The notes under the pieces: generated by a model
Database searches by the model: none
What the model was told of the DNA's origin: nothing
Seen by the model: only the letters and a program-made list of their open reading frames with translations
Part shown: positions 7,999 to 15,084 of the stretch, piece by piece
Position numbering within the stretch: the stretch's first letter is position 1
How the letters are laid out: each line of letters starts with the position of its first letter
Made by a program: the position numbers and the translations under genes
Origin: Clostridia bacterium
Lineage (GTDB): Bacteria > Bacillota > Clostridia > Christensenellales > Borkfalkiaceae
Direction of reading: 5' to 3'
Length of the DNA: 16,253 nucleotides
NCBI GenBank assembly: GCA_900769545.1
Contig: CAAGGZ010000074.1
Coordinates: 1 to 16,253, forward strand

Positions 7999-8841
7999 TT
8001 ATTTCACCTCCTGTTTAAAGAGATTACAAGCGTCGTCTCTTTCGTGCAATTCAAAGTCCGAATACATACGGGAGCGGCTCATCGCCTCGTCAAAATCAAT
8101 CAAATGCCCGTCAAATTCAGGCCCGTCCACGCAAGCGAACTTCATTTCGCCGCCTACCGTCAAGCGACAACCGCCACACATACCCGTTCCGTCAATCATA
8201 ATCGGGTTCATACTTGCAACCGTTTTTACGTTGTATTCTTTCGTCGTCATACAAACGAATTTCATCATAATAAGCGGCCCAATCGTAATGACTTCATCGA
8301 ACTGCTCGCCGTTTTCCAAGAGCTCCTTCAAAGGCACGCAAACGTTGCCCTGTCTACCGTAAGAGCCGTCGTCCGTCATCATAAAGAAACGGTTGGAGCA
8401 AGCCTTGAACTCCTCTTCCAAAATGACAAGGTCTTGATTTCTAAACCCAACAATCGAGGTCACTTCCGCGCCTGCTTCTTTTAAAGCCCTTGCCACGGGA
8501 AGCGCAATCGCGCAACCAACGCCGCCGCCAACCACACAGACCTTTTTTAAGCCCTCAATATGCGTAGGCTTACCCAAAGGGCCTACGAAGTCGGGAATGC
8601 TGTCCCCTTCGTTTTTATGGTTTAAACGCTCGGTCGAGCCGCCGACGATTTGGAAAATAATCGTAACCGTGCCCTTTGTTCTGTCATATCCTGCAATCGT
8701 AAGGGGTATTCTTTCGCCGTCCTCGTCCACACGTAAAATAATGAACTGCCCGGCAAGCGCTTTTTTCGCCACGAACGGCGCGTAGATTTCCATTTGCGTC
8801 ACCGTAGGATTGAGCGATTTTTTGCTGATAATCTTGTACAT
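7999..8841 (-). CDS. nfnA: NADH-dependent reduced ferredoxin:NADP+ oxidoreductase, small subunit NfnA
   Basis: The 280-residue ferredoxin-NADP reductase-like protein has an FAD-binding ERIPLTIAG at 43-51, an NAD-binding GGGVGC at 105-110, and a C-terminal [2Fe-2S] site DGTGMCGGC...C with C222, C225 and C237. Where PyrK-type relatives carry a fourth cysteine, this protein has Asp217 in DGTG. That Asp-plus-three-Cys pattern is known for NfnA and separates it from the dihydroorotate dehydrogenase electron-transfer subunit. It binds NADH and passes electrons to NfnB. The gene is first in a two-gene operon; its stop and the nfnB start are one base apart. AAGGAGAAGG lies upstream of the ATG. A perfect-consensus promoter with a leader of about 77 bases drives it, suggesting strong constant expression. 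Confidence 0.9.
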   Translation of the reverse strand: MYKIISKKSLNPTVTQMEIYAPFVAKKALAGQFIILRVDEDGERIPLTIAGYDRTKGTVTIIFQIVGGSTERLNHKNEGDSIPDFVGPLGKPTHIEGLKKVCVVGGGVGCAIALPVARALKEAGAEVTSIVGFRNQDLVILEEEFKACSNRFFMMTDDGSYGRQGNVCVPLKELLENGEQFDEVITIGPLIMMKFVCMTTKEYNVKTVASMNPIMIDGTGMCGGCRLTVGGEMKFACVDGPEFDGHLIDFDEAMSRSRMYSDFELHERDDACNLFKQEVK

Positions 8842-8924
8842 GGTACCCTTCTCCTTCTGTTTTTTCTCTTTTAACTTCTCTCTTTTATCAGATTTTTTCC
8901 AAAGCTTAAAAAAATCTTACGGTT

Positions 8925-8953
8925 ATTATACAGCAGTCGAAAAAAAATGTCAA
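8925..8953 (-). promoter_or_regulatory. Consensus promoter of nfnAB
   Basis: TTGACA (8948-8953), a 17-base spacer and TATAAT (8925-8930) on the minus strand match the sigma-A consensus exactly. The transcript would start near 8918. The leader contains an A/T-rich inverted repeat, AGATTTTTT with AAAAAATCT, around 8889-8916. Confidence 0.85.
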
Positions 8954-9016
8954 ATTATCCAATGCACATTGTTTCATTTATTTTTTCAAGAAATTCTTTT
9001 TTCACTTGATTTTCGT

Positions 9017-9045
9017 TTGCTTTTCACACGCGGAAGTAGTATAAT
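9017..9045 (+). promoter_or_regulatory. Promoter of the antiporter gene
   Basis: TTGCTT (9017-9022), a 17-base spacer and TATAAT (9040-9045) on the plus strand give a start near 9052 and a leader of about 25 bases before the ATG. It is divergent from the nfnA promoter, with about 64 bases between the two -35 boxes. Confidence 0.75.
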
Positions 9046-9077
9046 GTTGTCGAAAATTTTAATAAAGAAGGTTTTTT

Positions 9078-10412
9078 ATGGATATTTTACTTTGTTTATC
9101 CATCGCTTTGCTTGCAGGACTTATGATGTCCCGTCTTGCAAAGCTTGCAAATCTCCCTGCTGTAACGGCATACCTCGTTGCCGGTATTTTGATTGGTCCC
9201 TATCTTTTGGGACAACTCGGCGTAGACGGCCTCGGGTTTACCGCAGAAGCCGCAGAAAGCGGCAGCGGCTTTACAAGTAAATACTTGCACGCTTTCTCGA
9301 TTTTGAGCAAAGTTGCGCTTGGGTTTATCGCATTCTCCATCGGGAATGAGTTCCGTCTCAGCCAGCTCAAAAAAATCGGGAAACAAGCGACTATCGTTGG
9401 TATTTTGCAGGCTGTTATCACAACCGTGGTCGTAGACGCAGCTTTAATCGCTTTGCATTTTGCAATGCCCGATAAATTGCCCTTAGAGGCGGCAATCATT
9501 CTCGGGGCAATCGCCTCGGCTACCGCCCCTGCCGCAACCTTGATGGTTGTAAAACAGTATAAGGCAAAGGGTCCTGTAACGGATATTTTGCTTCCTGTCG
9601 TGGCTTTGGACGACGCAGTAGGGCTTGTATTATTCGCCGTTTCCTTCGGCATTGCAAAGGCATTGATGGCAGGTTCTGTAAGCCTCATTTCCATCATTCT
9701 CAACCCTATTATTGAAATTATCGCCTCGCTTGTACTGGGGGCTATTATGGGATATTTGTTCAGCTTCTGCGAACGTTTCTTCCATTCCCGTTCCAAACGT
9801 TTGGCGGTGTCCGTTGCTTTCGTATTTATGACGATTGCCCTTTCCATGCTCGAGTTCACATTCGGCGAAGTACATATTCGTTTCTCGTCCTTGCTCGTAT
9901 GTATGATGCTCGGTACGATTTTCTGCAATATCTGTGATTTCTCCGAAGAGCTTATGGACAGAGTTGACCGTTGGACGGCTCCTCTCTTTGTCATTTTCTT
10001 TGTAACGAGCGGCGCGGAGCTTGACCTCTCGGTATTCACGAGCGCGTCCATCGTACTCATCGGCGCGGTATATATCCTCAGCCGTTCGGCAGGCAAATAC
10101 GGCGGCGCAAGACTTAGCTCTAAATTGGCAAAATGCGACGATACGATTGTAAAATACTTAGGCATTACCCTTTTACCGCAGGCAGGCGTTGCGCTCGGTA
10201 TGGCGGATATGGTAAAGAGCGCGGCGGAATTTCAAGGCACGCAAATTGCGACCATCGTTGTCAGCATTACGTTGTTTGCCGTGCTTATTTATGAATTGGT
10301 AGGTCCCGCCCTCACCAAAAATGCGCTTCTCAAAGCAGGCGACATCAATCCCGAAGGCAAAACCAGCGCCCGTCACGAGCATATGCAAAAACAAGCAGAA
10401 AAGAACGCTTAA
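9078..10412 (+). CDS. Cation:proton antiporter, CPA2 (Kef/NapA-like) type
   Basis: The 444-residue membrane protein has about twelve hydrophobic segments. The first contains SRLAKLANLPAVTAYLVAGI followed by LIGP, the typical start of CPA2 transporters. Further markers are TAPAA at 149-153, in the discontinuous helix, and the paired aspartates D178-D179 in VVALDDAVGL, the likely ion-binding site of electrogenic Na+/H+ antiporters of the NapA/NhaA fold. The protein ends soon after the membrane domain with a short charged tail, so the TrkA-N/RCK regulatory domain of full Kef channels is absent. It probably exchanges Na+ or K+ for protons for pH and salt balance; the ion is not decidable. AGAAGG six bases upstream supports the ATG. 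A strong terminator follows, so it is a single-gene unit. Confidence 0.85.
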   Translation: MDILLCLSIALLAGLMMSRLAKLANLPAVTAYLVAGILIGPYLLGQLGVDGLGFTAEAAESGSGFTSKYLHAFSILSKVALGFIAFSIGNEFRLSQLKKIGKQATIVGILQAVITTVVVDAALIALHFAMPDKLPLEAAIILGAIASATAPAATLMVVKQYKAKGPVTDILLPVVALDDAVGLVLFAVSFGIAKALMAGSVSLISIILNPIIEIIASLVLGAIMGYLFSFCERFFHSRSKRLAVSVAFVFMTIALSMLEFTFGEVHIRFSSLLVCMMLGTIFCNICDFSEELMDRVDRWTAPLFVIFFVTSGAELDLSVFTSASIVLIGAVYILSRSAGKYGGARLSSKLAKCDDTIVKYLGITLLPQAGVALGMADMVKSAAEFQGTQIATIVVSITLFAVLIYELVGPALTKNALLKAGDINPEGKTSARHEHMQKQAEKNA

Positions 10413-10431
10413 CCCCTCTAAAAATAAACTA

Positions 10432-10468
10432 CCCCTTTTGCGAGTGATTCGCAAAAGGGGCTTTTTTT
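10432..10468 (+). terminator. Intrinsic terminator after the antiporter
   Basis: A perfect 12-base-pair stem (CCCCTTTTGCGA at 10432-10443 with its complement at 10449-10460), a 5-base loop and a run of seven T at 10462-10468. The opposite direction has a weaker T-rich tail, so it may also stop the convergent DUF3737 transcript. Confidence 0.9.
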
Positions 10469-10476
10469 ATTGTTAC

Positions 10477-11313
10477 TTATTTAAGCGTTTGAATTTTACA
10501 TTTCGCATTCGGGTCGTCCAAAATCATCTCCCCCACCGACGGTACTTGAATACAGCCCGAAGCAGGGTTTTTAATACTGAGAATGGGCGCCGTCAACGTC
10601 GCTTCTACGTCCGACTTTTCAAAACTCAAATCGGCGTCTATCATTTCGCAGTCGATGAGCTTCAAGTTCTTACAATAACAGAGCGGTTGCGTACCGATGA
10701 TTTTACAACGCTCAAACGTGATATTTTCCGCGTACCACGCCAAATACTCCCCTTGCACAACACAGTCTCTCACCACGACGTTTTTCGCATGCCAAAAGGC
10801 GTCCTTTGTCTTTAATACGCAATTTTCAAACGTGGAATCGGTTATATATTGGAAGGAATACTTGCCATTCAAAGTCACGTTTTTAAAGGTGAGTTTTTCC
10901 GAGCGCATCATAAAATATTCCCCTTGTACGGAGCTGTTTTCCATACGAATATTCTGCACCGACCAACCAAATTCAGGGGAAATCACGTCACAATTCAAAA
11001 TCGCCACATCTGCGCACTCGCGCATAGCTTTGATACCGTGGAGCTTACAATCCTCTACGCGTATGTTTTGCGAATACCAAAATGCCGCTCTGCAATTTTC
11101 CGTGAGCTCCGTTCTTAAAACGCTCAAATTGGTATCGTGCCAAAAGGGATAACGCAAATCCCAAAAGCAGTCCTCAACGGCAATATTTTTACTTTCTTTT
11201 AAGGCGCTTTCGCCGTCGGCAGGGCCTTGGAATTTGCAATTTCTCACCAAAATTCCGTCGCTGCCGTATAACGCCCTTTCAGCGTCCAAAATTTCATTTT
11301 CTACGATTTTCAT
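10477..11313 (-). CDS. DUF3737 family protein (predicted parallel beta-helix)
   Basis: The 278-residue protein is built from short repeating turns of the pattern 'NI.ve.C...g....W...N', e.g. ESKNIAVEDCFWD, YSQNIRVEDCKLHGI, HAKNVVVRDCVVQG, YAENITFERCKIIG. Each turn has a small/polar, beta, beta rhythm and regularly spaced aromatic residues. This matches DUF3737, a family of about 280 residues with a predicted right-handed beta-helix and no established reaction. There is no signal peptide, so it is probably cytoplasmic. AGAAGG lies seven bases before the ATG. It is the last of three minus-strand genes after the GH28-like gene, with short gaps, and its stop is next to the convergent antiporter terminator. 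A sugar-modifying or binding role is plausible from the fold and neighbours but unproven. Confidence 0.85.
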   Translation of the reverse strand: MKIVENEILDAERALYGSDGILVRNCKFQGPADGESALKESKNIAVEDCFWDLRYPFWHDTNLSVLRTELTENCRAAFWYSQNIRVEDCKLHGIKAMRECADVAILNCDVISPEFGWSVQNIRMENSSVQGEYFMMRSEKLTFKNVTLNGKYSFQYITDSTFENCVLKTKDAFWHAKNVVVRDCVVQGEYLAWYAENITFERCKIIGTQPLCYCKNLKLIDCEMIDADLSFEKSDVEATLTAPILSIKNPASGCIQVPSVGEMILDDPNAKCKIQTLK

Positions 11314-11347
11314 ACGTTTCCTTCTTTTGTACAGAATTATATACTCT

Positions 11348-11605
11348 CTATTTCACTTCAATTAAGCATAACTTAAATAATCCATTTGTCTGATTTAAAA
11401 TTTGACTGTATGTATCCCAATGAATAAGATATTGCTCAACAAGCTCAATTGAATCCGTACGATTCTTGCTCGTACCAATTCCTACATTTTCACCCCATGC
11501 CAACGAACCATCGACGAATCTTCCTTCATGAATACGAAAAGCAGAATCTACCGTTTTATTGGAAATAGGCAATTTCCAATAAGACGCATCATTAGTCAAC
11601 ATCAC
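11348..11605 (-). CDS. Unrecognised 85-residue protein
   Basis: The frame lies between the GH28-like and DUF3737 genes, 29 and 34 bases from each, on the same strand. The product begins MMLTNDASYWKLP, contains the charged and aromatic stretch AFRIHEGRFVDGSLAWG, and ends in a likely helix around SIELVEQYLIHWDTYSQIL followed by a hydrophobic strand FKLCLIEV. I do not recognise a family. There is no signal peptide or membrane segment. The start is uncertain: GTG at 11605 or ATG at 11602, neither with a clear ribosome binding site, and an in-frame TAA lies two codons upstream of the GTG. Composition looks coding, but it may be the C-terminal remnant of a larger gene or an orphan small protein translated by coupling. 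Confidence 0.5.
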   Translation of the reverse strand: MMLTNDASYWKLPISNKTVDSAFRIHEGRFVDGSLAWGENVGIGTSKNRTDSIELVEQYLIHWDTYSQILNQTNGLFKLCLIEVK

Positions 11606-11634
11606 AGCATATTATATCATATACCTTGCTACGT

Positions 11635-12801
11635 TTATTTTTCTTGCATAATATTCACAAAGGAATTCTCCTCTATTGTAAATAAGTCTTTTTGCTCACG
11701 CGGAGCTTGAAAACTCACCGAAACGTTTTCCATAATAATCTTCAAAGGATGTTCCTTTGTCGCTATAGGCACGGACGGGTCTTTTAAATCGGTAAAACGA
11801 ACGTTTTTAAACGTAAGCTCCCCTAAGTATATTCCATTTTGTATCAAGCTTGAATCCGCGCGATAATACAACGGACTGTGAATATTTTCAAATACGCAAT
11901 TTTCAAAATGAATATCCGAAGGCTTTTCGGGATAATTTTTATTTGCAAAATAATCTACCAAAAATAACGTATTGTGGCGACCTTGTTCGCGAGGAAGCTC
12001 CTCGTTTTTACCTTTCACAACCGTCATTCTATGCGGATAGTACCCATCGCCATAGGCGTAGCAATCCTCGACGCGGATATTCAATCCGCCGATACGGAAC
12101 AAGTTACAAGAGGTATTCAAAATACAGCGACGAACAAGTAAATTTTTCACGTTAATACCTGCAATACAATCGTCCCCCGTCTTAAAAAGACAATCCTCAA
12201 TCAAAGTATCTTGCGTACAATGTAAATGTATTCCGTCCGAACCGCCAAGACAAGTGACTCTTCTCATCGTTACGTTTTTACAGTTATTTGCTTCGTGTAA
12301 AAAATTACCGCTATGACGCGCCGTGTACCCTTCAAACAATACGTTTTCACAACAGGATAAAAAGATAATATGCGGACCTCGATACCCCTCTTCGCCGTCA
12401 GGGTCATAGCAATTCCGCCCGTCAATAACGGAGTTCGGCTCGCCGATAATGGAAATATTCTTTTCTCCGTAAGCCGTAATGATTGCTCTACGGTACGCTT
12501 CCCAAGGCGTACCGTAATACTGGGAAATCACTTCCATATCCGAGCGCATTTCCACTCCTTCAGGAATTGGAAACACTTCATAAGCGTCACAATCCTCACT
12601 GCCGTAAAGCTCTGCGCCGCTCTCTAAATACAACGTCGTATTCGACCACATTCTTAATGCAGCAACGTGGTACTTTCCTTTGGGGATCACCACCGTTCCG
12701 CCTTGTTCTTTGCATAAATCGAATACTTTTTGAAAAACTTTTGTCTGCAACGTATCGCAATTTGTTTTTACGCCGTAATCTGTAACGCAATATTTCACCA
12801 T
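11635..12801 (-). CDS. GH28-like right-handed parallel beta-helix protein (polygalacturonase fold), cytoplasmic
   Basis: The 388-residue protein starts VTDYGVKTNCDTLQT, the typical 'DYGA..dG..DdT' opening of pectin-lyase-fold enzymes, and continues GGTVVIPKGKYHV. Central turns carry GSDGIHLH (187-194) and KTGDDCIAG (207-215), matching the NTDG and GDD carboxylate boxes of GH28. The GHG histidine box and RIK box of classical polygalacturonases are not visible; FRIGGLNIRVED stands in that region. It may therefore be a divergent hydrolase with changed specificity or a non-classical active site. No signal peptide is present, so it would act on imported oligosaccharide. AAGGAG lies seven bases before the ATG, and a consensus promoter lies 22 bases further up. 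It is the first gene of a probable three-gene unit ending with DUF3737. Confidence 0.85.
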   Translation of the reverse strand: MVKYCVTDYGVKTNCDTLQTKVFQKVFDLCKEQGGTVVIPKGKYHVAALRMWSNTTLYLESGAELYGSEDCDAYEVFPIPEGVEMRSDMEVISQYYGTPWEAYRRAIITAYGEKNISIIGEPNSVIDGRNCYDPDGEEGYRGPHIIFLSCCENVLFEGYTARHSGNFLHEANNCKNVTMRRVTCLGGSDGIHLHCTQDTLIEDCLFKTGDDCIAGINVKNLLVRRCILNTSCNLFRIGGLNIRVEDCYAYGDGYYPHRMTVVKGKNEELPREQGRHNTLFLVDYFANKNYPEKPSDIHFENCVFENIHSPLYYRADSSLIQNGIYLGELTFKNVRFTDLKDPSVPIATKEHPLKIIMENVSVSFQAPREQKDLFTIEENSFVNIMQEK

Positions 12802-12829
12802 TTTTGTCTCCTTAGCACTGTTTGCAAGT

Positions 12830-12859
12830 ATTATAACATATAAATTCTCTGTTTGTCAA
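12830..12859 (-). promoter_or_regulatory. Consensus promoter of the GH28-like operon
   Basis: TTGACA (12854-12859), 18 bases and TATAAT (12830-12835) on the minus strand. The predicted start near 12823 leaves a leader of about 22 bases with the ribosome binding site. Confidence 0.85.
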
Positions 12860-12925
12860 CCTCACGTATAAAACACAGTGAAATATCAGTTTTTTATATT
12901 TTTTTTAAAATTTCTTCATTTCCTA

Positions 12926-12954
12926 TTGACTTTTTTTCAATTTTAGCGTATAAT
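12926..12954 (+). promoter_or_regulatory. Promoter of the candidate small RNA
   Basis: TTGACT (12926-12931), a 17-base spacer and TATAAT (12949-12954) on the plus strand. No open reading frame follows on this strand; a terminator begins about 15 bases after the predicted start. The promoter is divergent from that of the GH28-like operon, with 66 bases between the two -35 boxes. Confidence 0.75.
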
Positions 12955-12960
12955 AATGTG

Positions 12961-13022
12961 GTTATACCACAAGCAAGCAAACAATGGTGTAGATTTATCT
13001 ACTGCGTTTGCTTGCTTTTTTT
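12961..13022 (+). ncRNA. Candidate small RNA of about 60 nucleotides ending in an intrinsic terminator
   Basis: From the predicted start near 12961 the transcript would carry a short 5' segment, then a 12-base-pair stem (12971-12982 with 13006-13017), whose apical part contains a second hairpin GTAGA/TCTAC with loop TTTA (12989-13002), and then a run of seven T (13016-13022). Upstream, TGTGG/CCACA around 12957-12971 can form a further small hairpin if the start is earlier. The next plus-strand gene is not in the remaining window, so this is not an obvious leader. I do not recognise an RNA family. Its downstream end touches the structured repeat, so it could alternatively be part of that element or an orphaned attenuator. 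Confidence 0.45.
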
Positions 13023-13153
13023 GCGCCTTTAGCGGCGCGCCCCGCCCCGACGTTATCAACGTCGGGCTTTGCCGTCTAGTTTATCGTTCCCAATTTTTGT
13101 AAGGCAAAGCGTTTTGCTCTCGCAAAACGGCTCCCCCCCCTCAAGTCCCTTCA
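13021..13153 (-). repeat. GC-rich structured repeat, copy A (truncated at one end)
   Basis: About 133 bases aligned to copy B (15082-15214), with an identical first 23-base block TTGCGCC...GCGCCCC and identical blocks around GGCAAAGCGTTTTGC. Stems: GCGCC/GGCGC near the left end, a 9-base-pair hairpin 13046-13054/13058-13066, CTTTGCC 13067-13073 with GGCAAAG 13103-13109, and CGTTTTGC 13110-13117 with GCAAAACG 13122-13129, whose minus-strand loop is GAGA. The right end TCAAGTCCCTTCA lacks its inverted partner on the left, where the small-RNA terminator begins instead. No open frame is shared between the copies. Function is unknown; orientation is assigned from the GNRA-type loop. Confidence 0.8.
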
Positions 13154-13175
13154 ATTTTACGAAAGCTCAAACCAT

Positions 13176-13210
13176 AAAAAGAGAACACCGTTTTGGTGTT
13201 CTCTTTTTTT
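13176..13210 (-). terminator. Bidirectional terminator after the TIGR02206-like gene
   Basis: A stem AGAGAACACC (13180-13189) with its complement (13195-13204), a 5-base loop, five A on one side and seven T on the other, allows termination in both directions. It lies about 80 bases after the stop of the broken membrane-protein gene. Confidence 0.8.
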
Positions 13211-13290
13211 GTCTGTTACGAACGACTCTGCTGTAAACCGATTTTCATTACTGCCTTGAACCCAGCGGGAAGATTGGCCATCTCTTTTCG

Positions 13291-13995
13291 TTACTTTAAG
13301 CCTTTCAGTTTATTCTTTTTTAGCCTAAAAATCTCCACTGTCAGTATAATCAAAGCATATACTACAAGATATATGGGAATCATTGCCCAAATGGTAAATA
13401 TTGTTCCATCAAGCGCAGGCGCAGTCATATAAAACGGATTACCGTAATCCATTACACACATAAGAAAGGCCCCAAAGGCAAGATACGCTGTAAAGCCAAA
13501 TACGGTACAGTACCATTTTTTATAAGTAATTTCAAAATAGCCAAACATAAGCATAAGCACTACTACAATGGCAGAGCAAGTATGATGCATCATTCCTAAA
13601 ATGGTCGGGGGATACATAAACGAGGGATTTTGACCTATAAAATTAGGATAAAATGTTACAATCGTCCCCCCTGCTAATGCAATCAGCCAGATGAAGTGTA
13701 ATACATTATCATTCTTTTTACCAAGCAGTAATGAAAGCGATAACACATAACTCGAAGTGCTGCAAACACTGTCTGTTATCAGCTTCTTCTAGTTCACCGT
13801 ATCATACTTGAAAACGAGGGCCAACCTATTTGTCAGGATGATAATAAATAACACCGCCGCCGAAATTTTAACAACAAAAGTTTTTGCCCTATCCGTTTTT
13901 GCGTAACGCTTTGCCAAAAAACAAACGAGAACTGCTATAACAAGGCTCACCACAATATATATCAAATGTTCTTTCCCAAATACCTGTGGATTCAT
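13291..13995 (-). pseudogene. TIGR02206/YwaF-like integral membrane protein with one in-frame amber codon
   Basis: One continuous frame of 235 codons is interrupted only by TAG at 13789-13791 (codon 69). Both sides read as one protein of six to seven membrane segments: the start MNPQVFGKEHLIYIVVS, the end of the first part FKYDTVN, then KKLITDSVCSTSSYV and the later GGTIVTFYPNFIGQ and MMHHTCSA. In relatives I expect a tryptophan after VN, so a TGG to TAG change is the simple explanation. The promoter, ribosome binding site (AAGGGGAG) and terminator are intact, so the mutation is probably recent, or a sequencing error. The function of the family is not established. Restart at TTG or GTG codons after the stop could give a truncated product. 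Confidence 0.8.
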
Positions 13996-14023
13996 TATGC
14001 TCCCCTTTTATTATGTTAACAAC

Positions 14024-14052
14024 AGTATAGCACAGCTATTTCACATTTTCAA
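14024..14052 (-). promoter_or_regulatory. Promoter of the broken membrane-protein gene
   Basis: TTGAAA (14047-14052), a 17-base spacer and TATACT (14024-14029) on the minus strand, about 22 bases before the ribosome binding site. It remains intact although the gene carries a stop codon. Confidence 0.75.
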
Positions 14053-14110
14053 GAGCTCCACAACAATTAGCTATAGATTTATATAATAAAAGTTGAATAA
14101 TTTATAACTA

Positions 14111-14836
14111 TCAATCGTTAAAAGCCGCGTTTACCGCCTTGATTACAATTTTACGTTCATCATCGCTTACGGGTTCGTCAAAATCATCAAAGTCATTATT
14201 TGTGATATCTTTCCCCGTTAACGCTTTATACCAAGTCAACGCCAACAAATATCTTCCTGCGCCCAAAGATGCGTGGAAGGTATCTCTATGGGTTTTCCCC
14301 ATGCCCATTTTCGTTGCGTTGAGCATGGCTTGCCCGCACGGAATAATACCATCTGCGTGAATTGCTTGCGCCGCCTTCGCGTAGGCTTCGCGGATGTCCT
14401 TGAACATTGCATCTGCGCTATCATATCCGCCAATATCTCTCAATCGTTCGCTTCCGTTTTCGTATGCCCAAGTTTGGTGCATATAGATTTTGGAATGGGG
14501 ACAATACTTCTTTACATATTCCAACAAGTTTTCCAAATACGGCGTATACGTTTCATAATGCGCACTCAAATGGCTTGCCTGCTGCAAAGTAATAACGTCC
14601 CAATCATCACTGATAAGAAGCTGCTTTATTGATACTGTTAAACCAGGACAATCCCCGTTGTATTCAAACGCGTAATCCGCTTTATCTTCCAAAGAATTAA
14701 GATAATGCCTTCTCAATGAACACCCACCAACATCCAAATTTACAGTCTTAAATGTATCCCCTTCTTTTTTTGCTAATCTATACAAATATCTTTGTGCGTC
14801 TTGCGAAAAGCTATTGCCTATGGATAAAATCTTCAT
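14111..14836 (-). CDS. DUF4886 family SGNH-hydrolase-like protein
   Basis: The 241-residue protein starts MKILSIGNSFSQDA, a GNS version of SGNH block I with Ser9 as candidate nucleophile, continues with WDVITLQQASH (80-89), and has D185-T-F-H188 followed by GAGRYLLALTWYKALTG, resembling the block V Asp-x-x-His. This is the DUF4886 pattern found in many gut bacteria. The reaction is unproven; SGNH relatives are esterases or acetyl-hydrolases acting on carbohydrates. No signal peptide is present, as block I is at the very N-terminus. The start is fixed by this conserved N-terminus, yet the only good ribosome binding site, AAAGGAGG, lies about 18 bases upstream, an unusually long spacing. It is a single-gene unit with its own promoter. 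Confidence 0.85.
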   Translation of the reverse strand: MKILSIGNSFSQDAQRYLYRLAKKEGDTFKTVNLDVGGCSLRRHYLNSLEDKADYAFEYNGDCPGLTVSIKQLLISDDWDVITLQQASHLSAHYETYTPYLENLLEYVKKYCPHSKIYMHQTWAYENGSERLRDIGGYDSADAMFKDIREAYAKAAQAIHADGIIPCGQAMLNATKMGMGKTHRDTFHASLGAGRYLLALTWYKALTGKDITNNDFDDFDEPVSDDERKIVIKAVNAAFND

Positions 14837-14876
14837 TTTTCGTCGTTTTCAAAACCTCCTTTTCAACTTTACAATA

Positions 14877-14905
14877 ATTATAACAAAATTAACCCAAAAA
14901 AACAA
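14877..14905 (-). promoter_or_regulatory. Promoter of the DUF4886 gene
   Basis: TTGTTT (14900-14905), a 17-base spacer and TATAAT (14877-14882) on the minus strand, with a predicted start near 14870 and a leader of about 34 bases. Confidence 0.7.
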
Positions 14906-15031
14906 GTATATTATTGAATTTTTTACGGATGTATGGCATTTTCGACACCCTAACAGGGTTCGTCGGAGCGTGTTGCCGAAAACTTCGTTTTTCCCTCGCA
15001 TGAACAATGTTTTCCTTTATGTTCGTGCCAC

Positions 15032-15057
15032 AAAAAAACGCACCCACAAAGGGTGCG
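15032..15057 (-). terminator. Terminator behind the duplicated tRNA-Leu 3' end
   Basis: On the minus strand CGCACCC and GGGTGCG form a 7-base-pair stem with a 5-base loop, followed by seven T. It lies six bases after the partial tRNA end, exactly where a tRNA terminator would be expected. Confidence 0.85.
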
Positions 15058-15063
15058 CCTGCG

Positions 15064-15084
15064 TGGTGCGGATGAAGGGATTTG
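15064..15084 (-). pseudogene. Duplicated 3' end of tRNA-Leu (21 bases)
   Basis: These 21 bases are identical to 15270-15290, the T-loop-to-CCA end of the intact tRNA-Leu, in the same orientation and 206 bases away. The rest of a tRNA is absent; the structured repeat takes its place. Such duplicated tRNA 3' ends usually mark an attachment site of an integrated element or the remains of a deleted tandem tRNA copy. Confidence 0.8.

Noticed and set aside
7999..8841. Dihydroorotate dehydrogenase electron-transfer subunit (PyrK)
   Set aside because: Asp217 replaces the first cluster cysteine, as in NfnA, and no pyrimidine genes are adjacent.
9200..10165. Long minus-strand frame of 321 codons opposite the antiporter
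   Set aside because: The antiporter on the plus strand has clear family motifs, promoter, ribosome binding site and terminator; the antisense frame has none and low-complexity composition.
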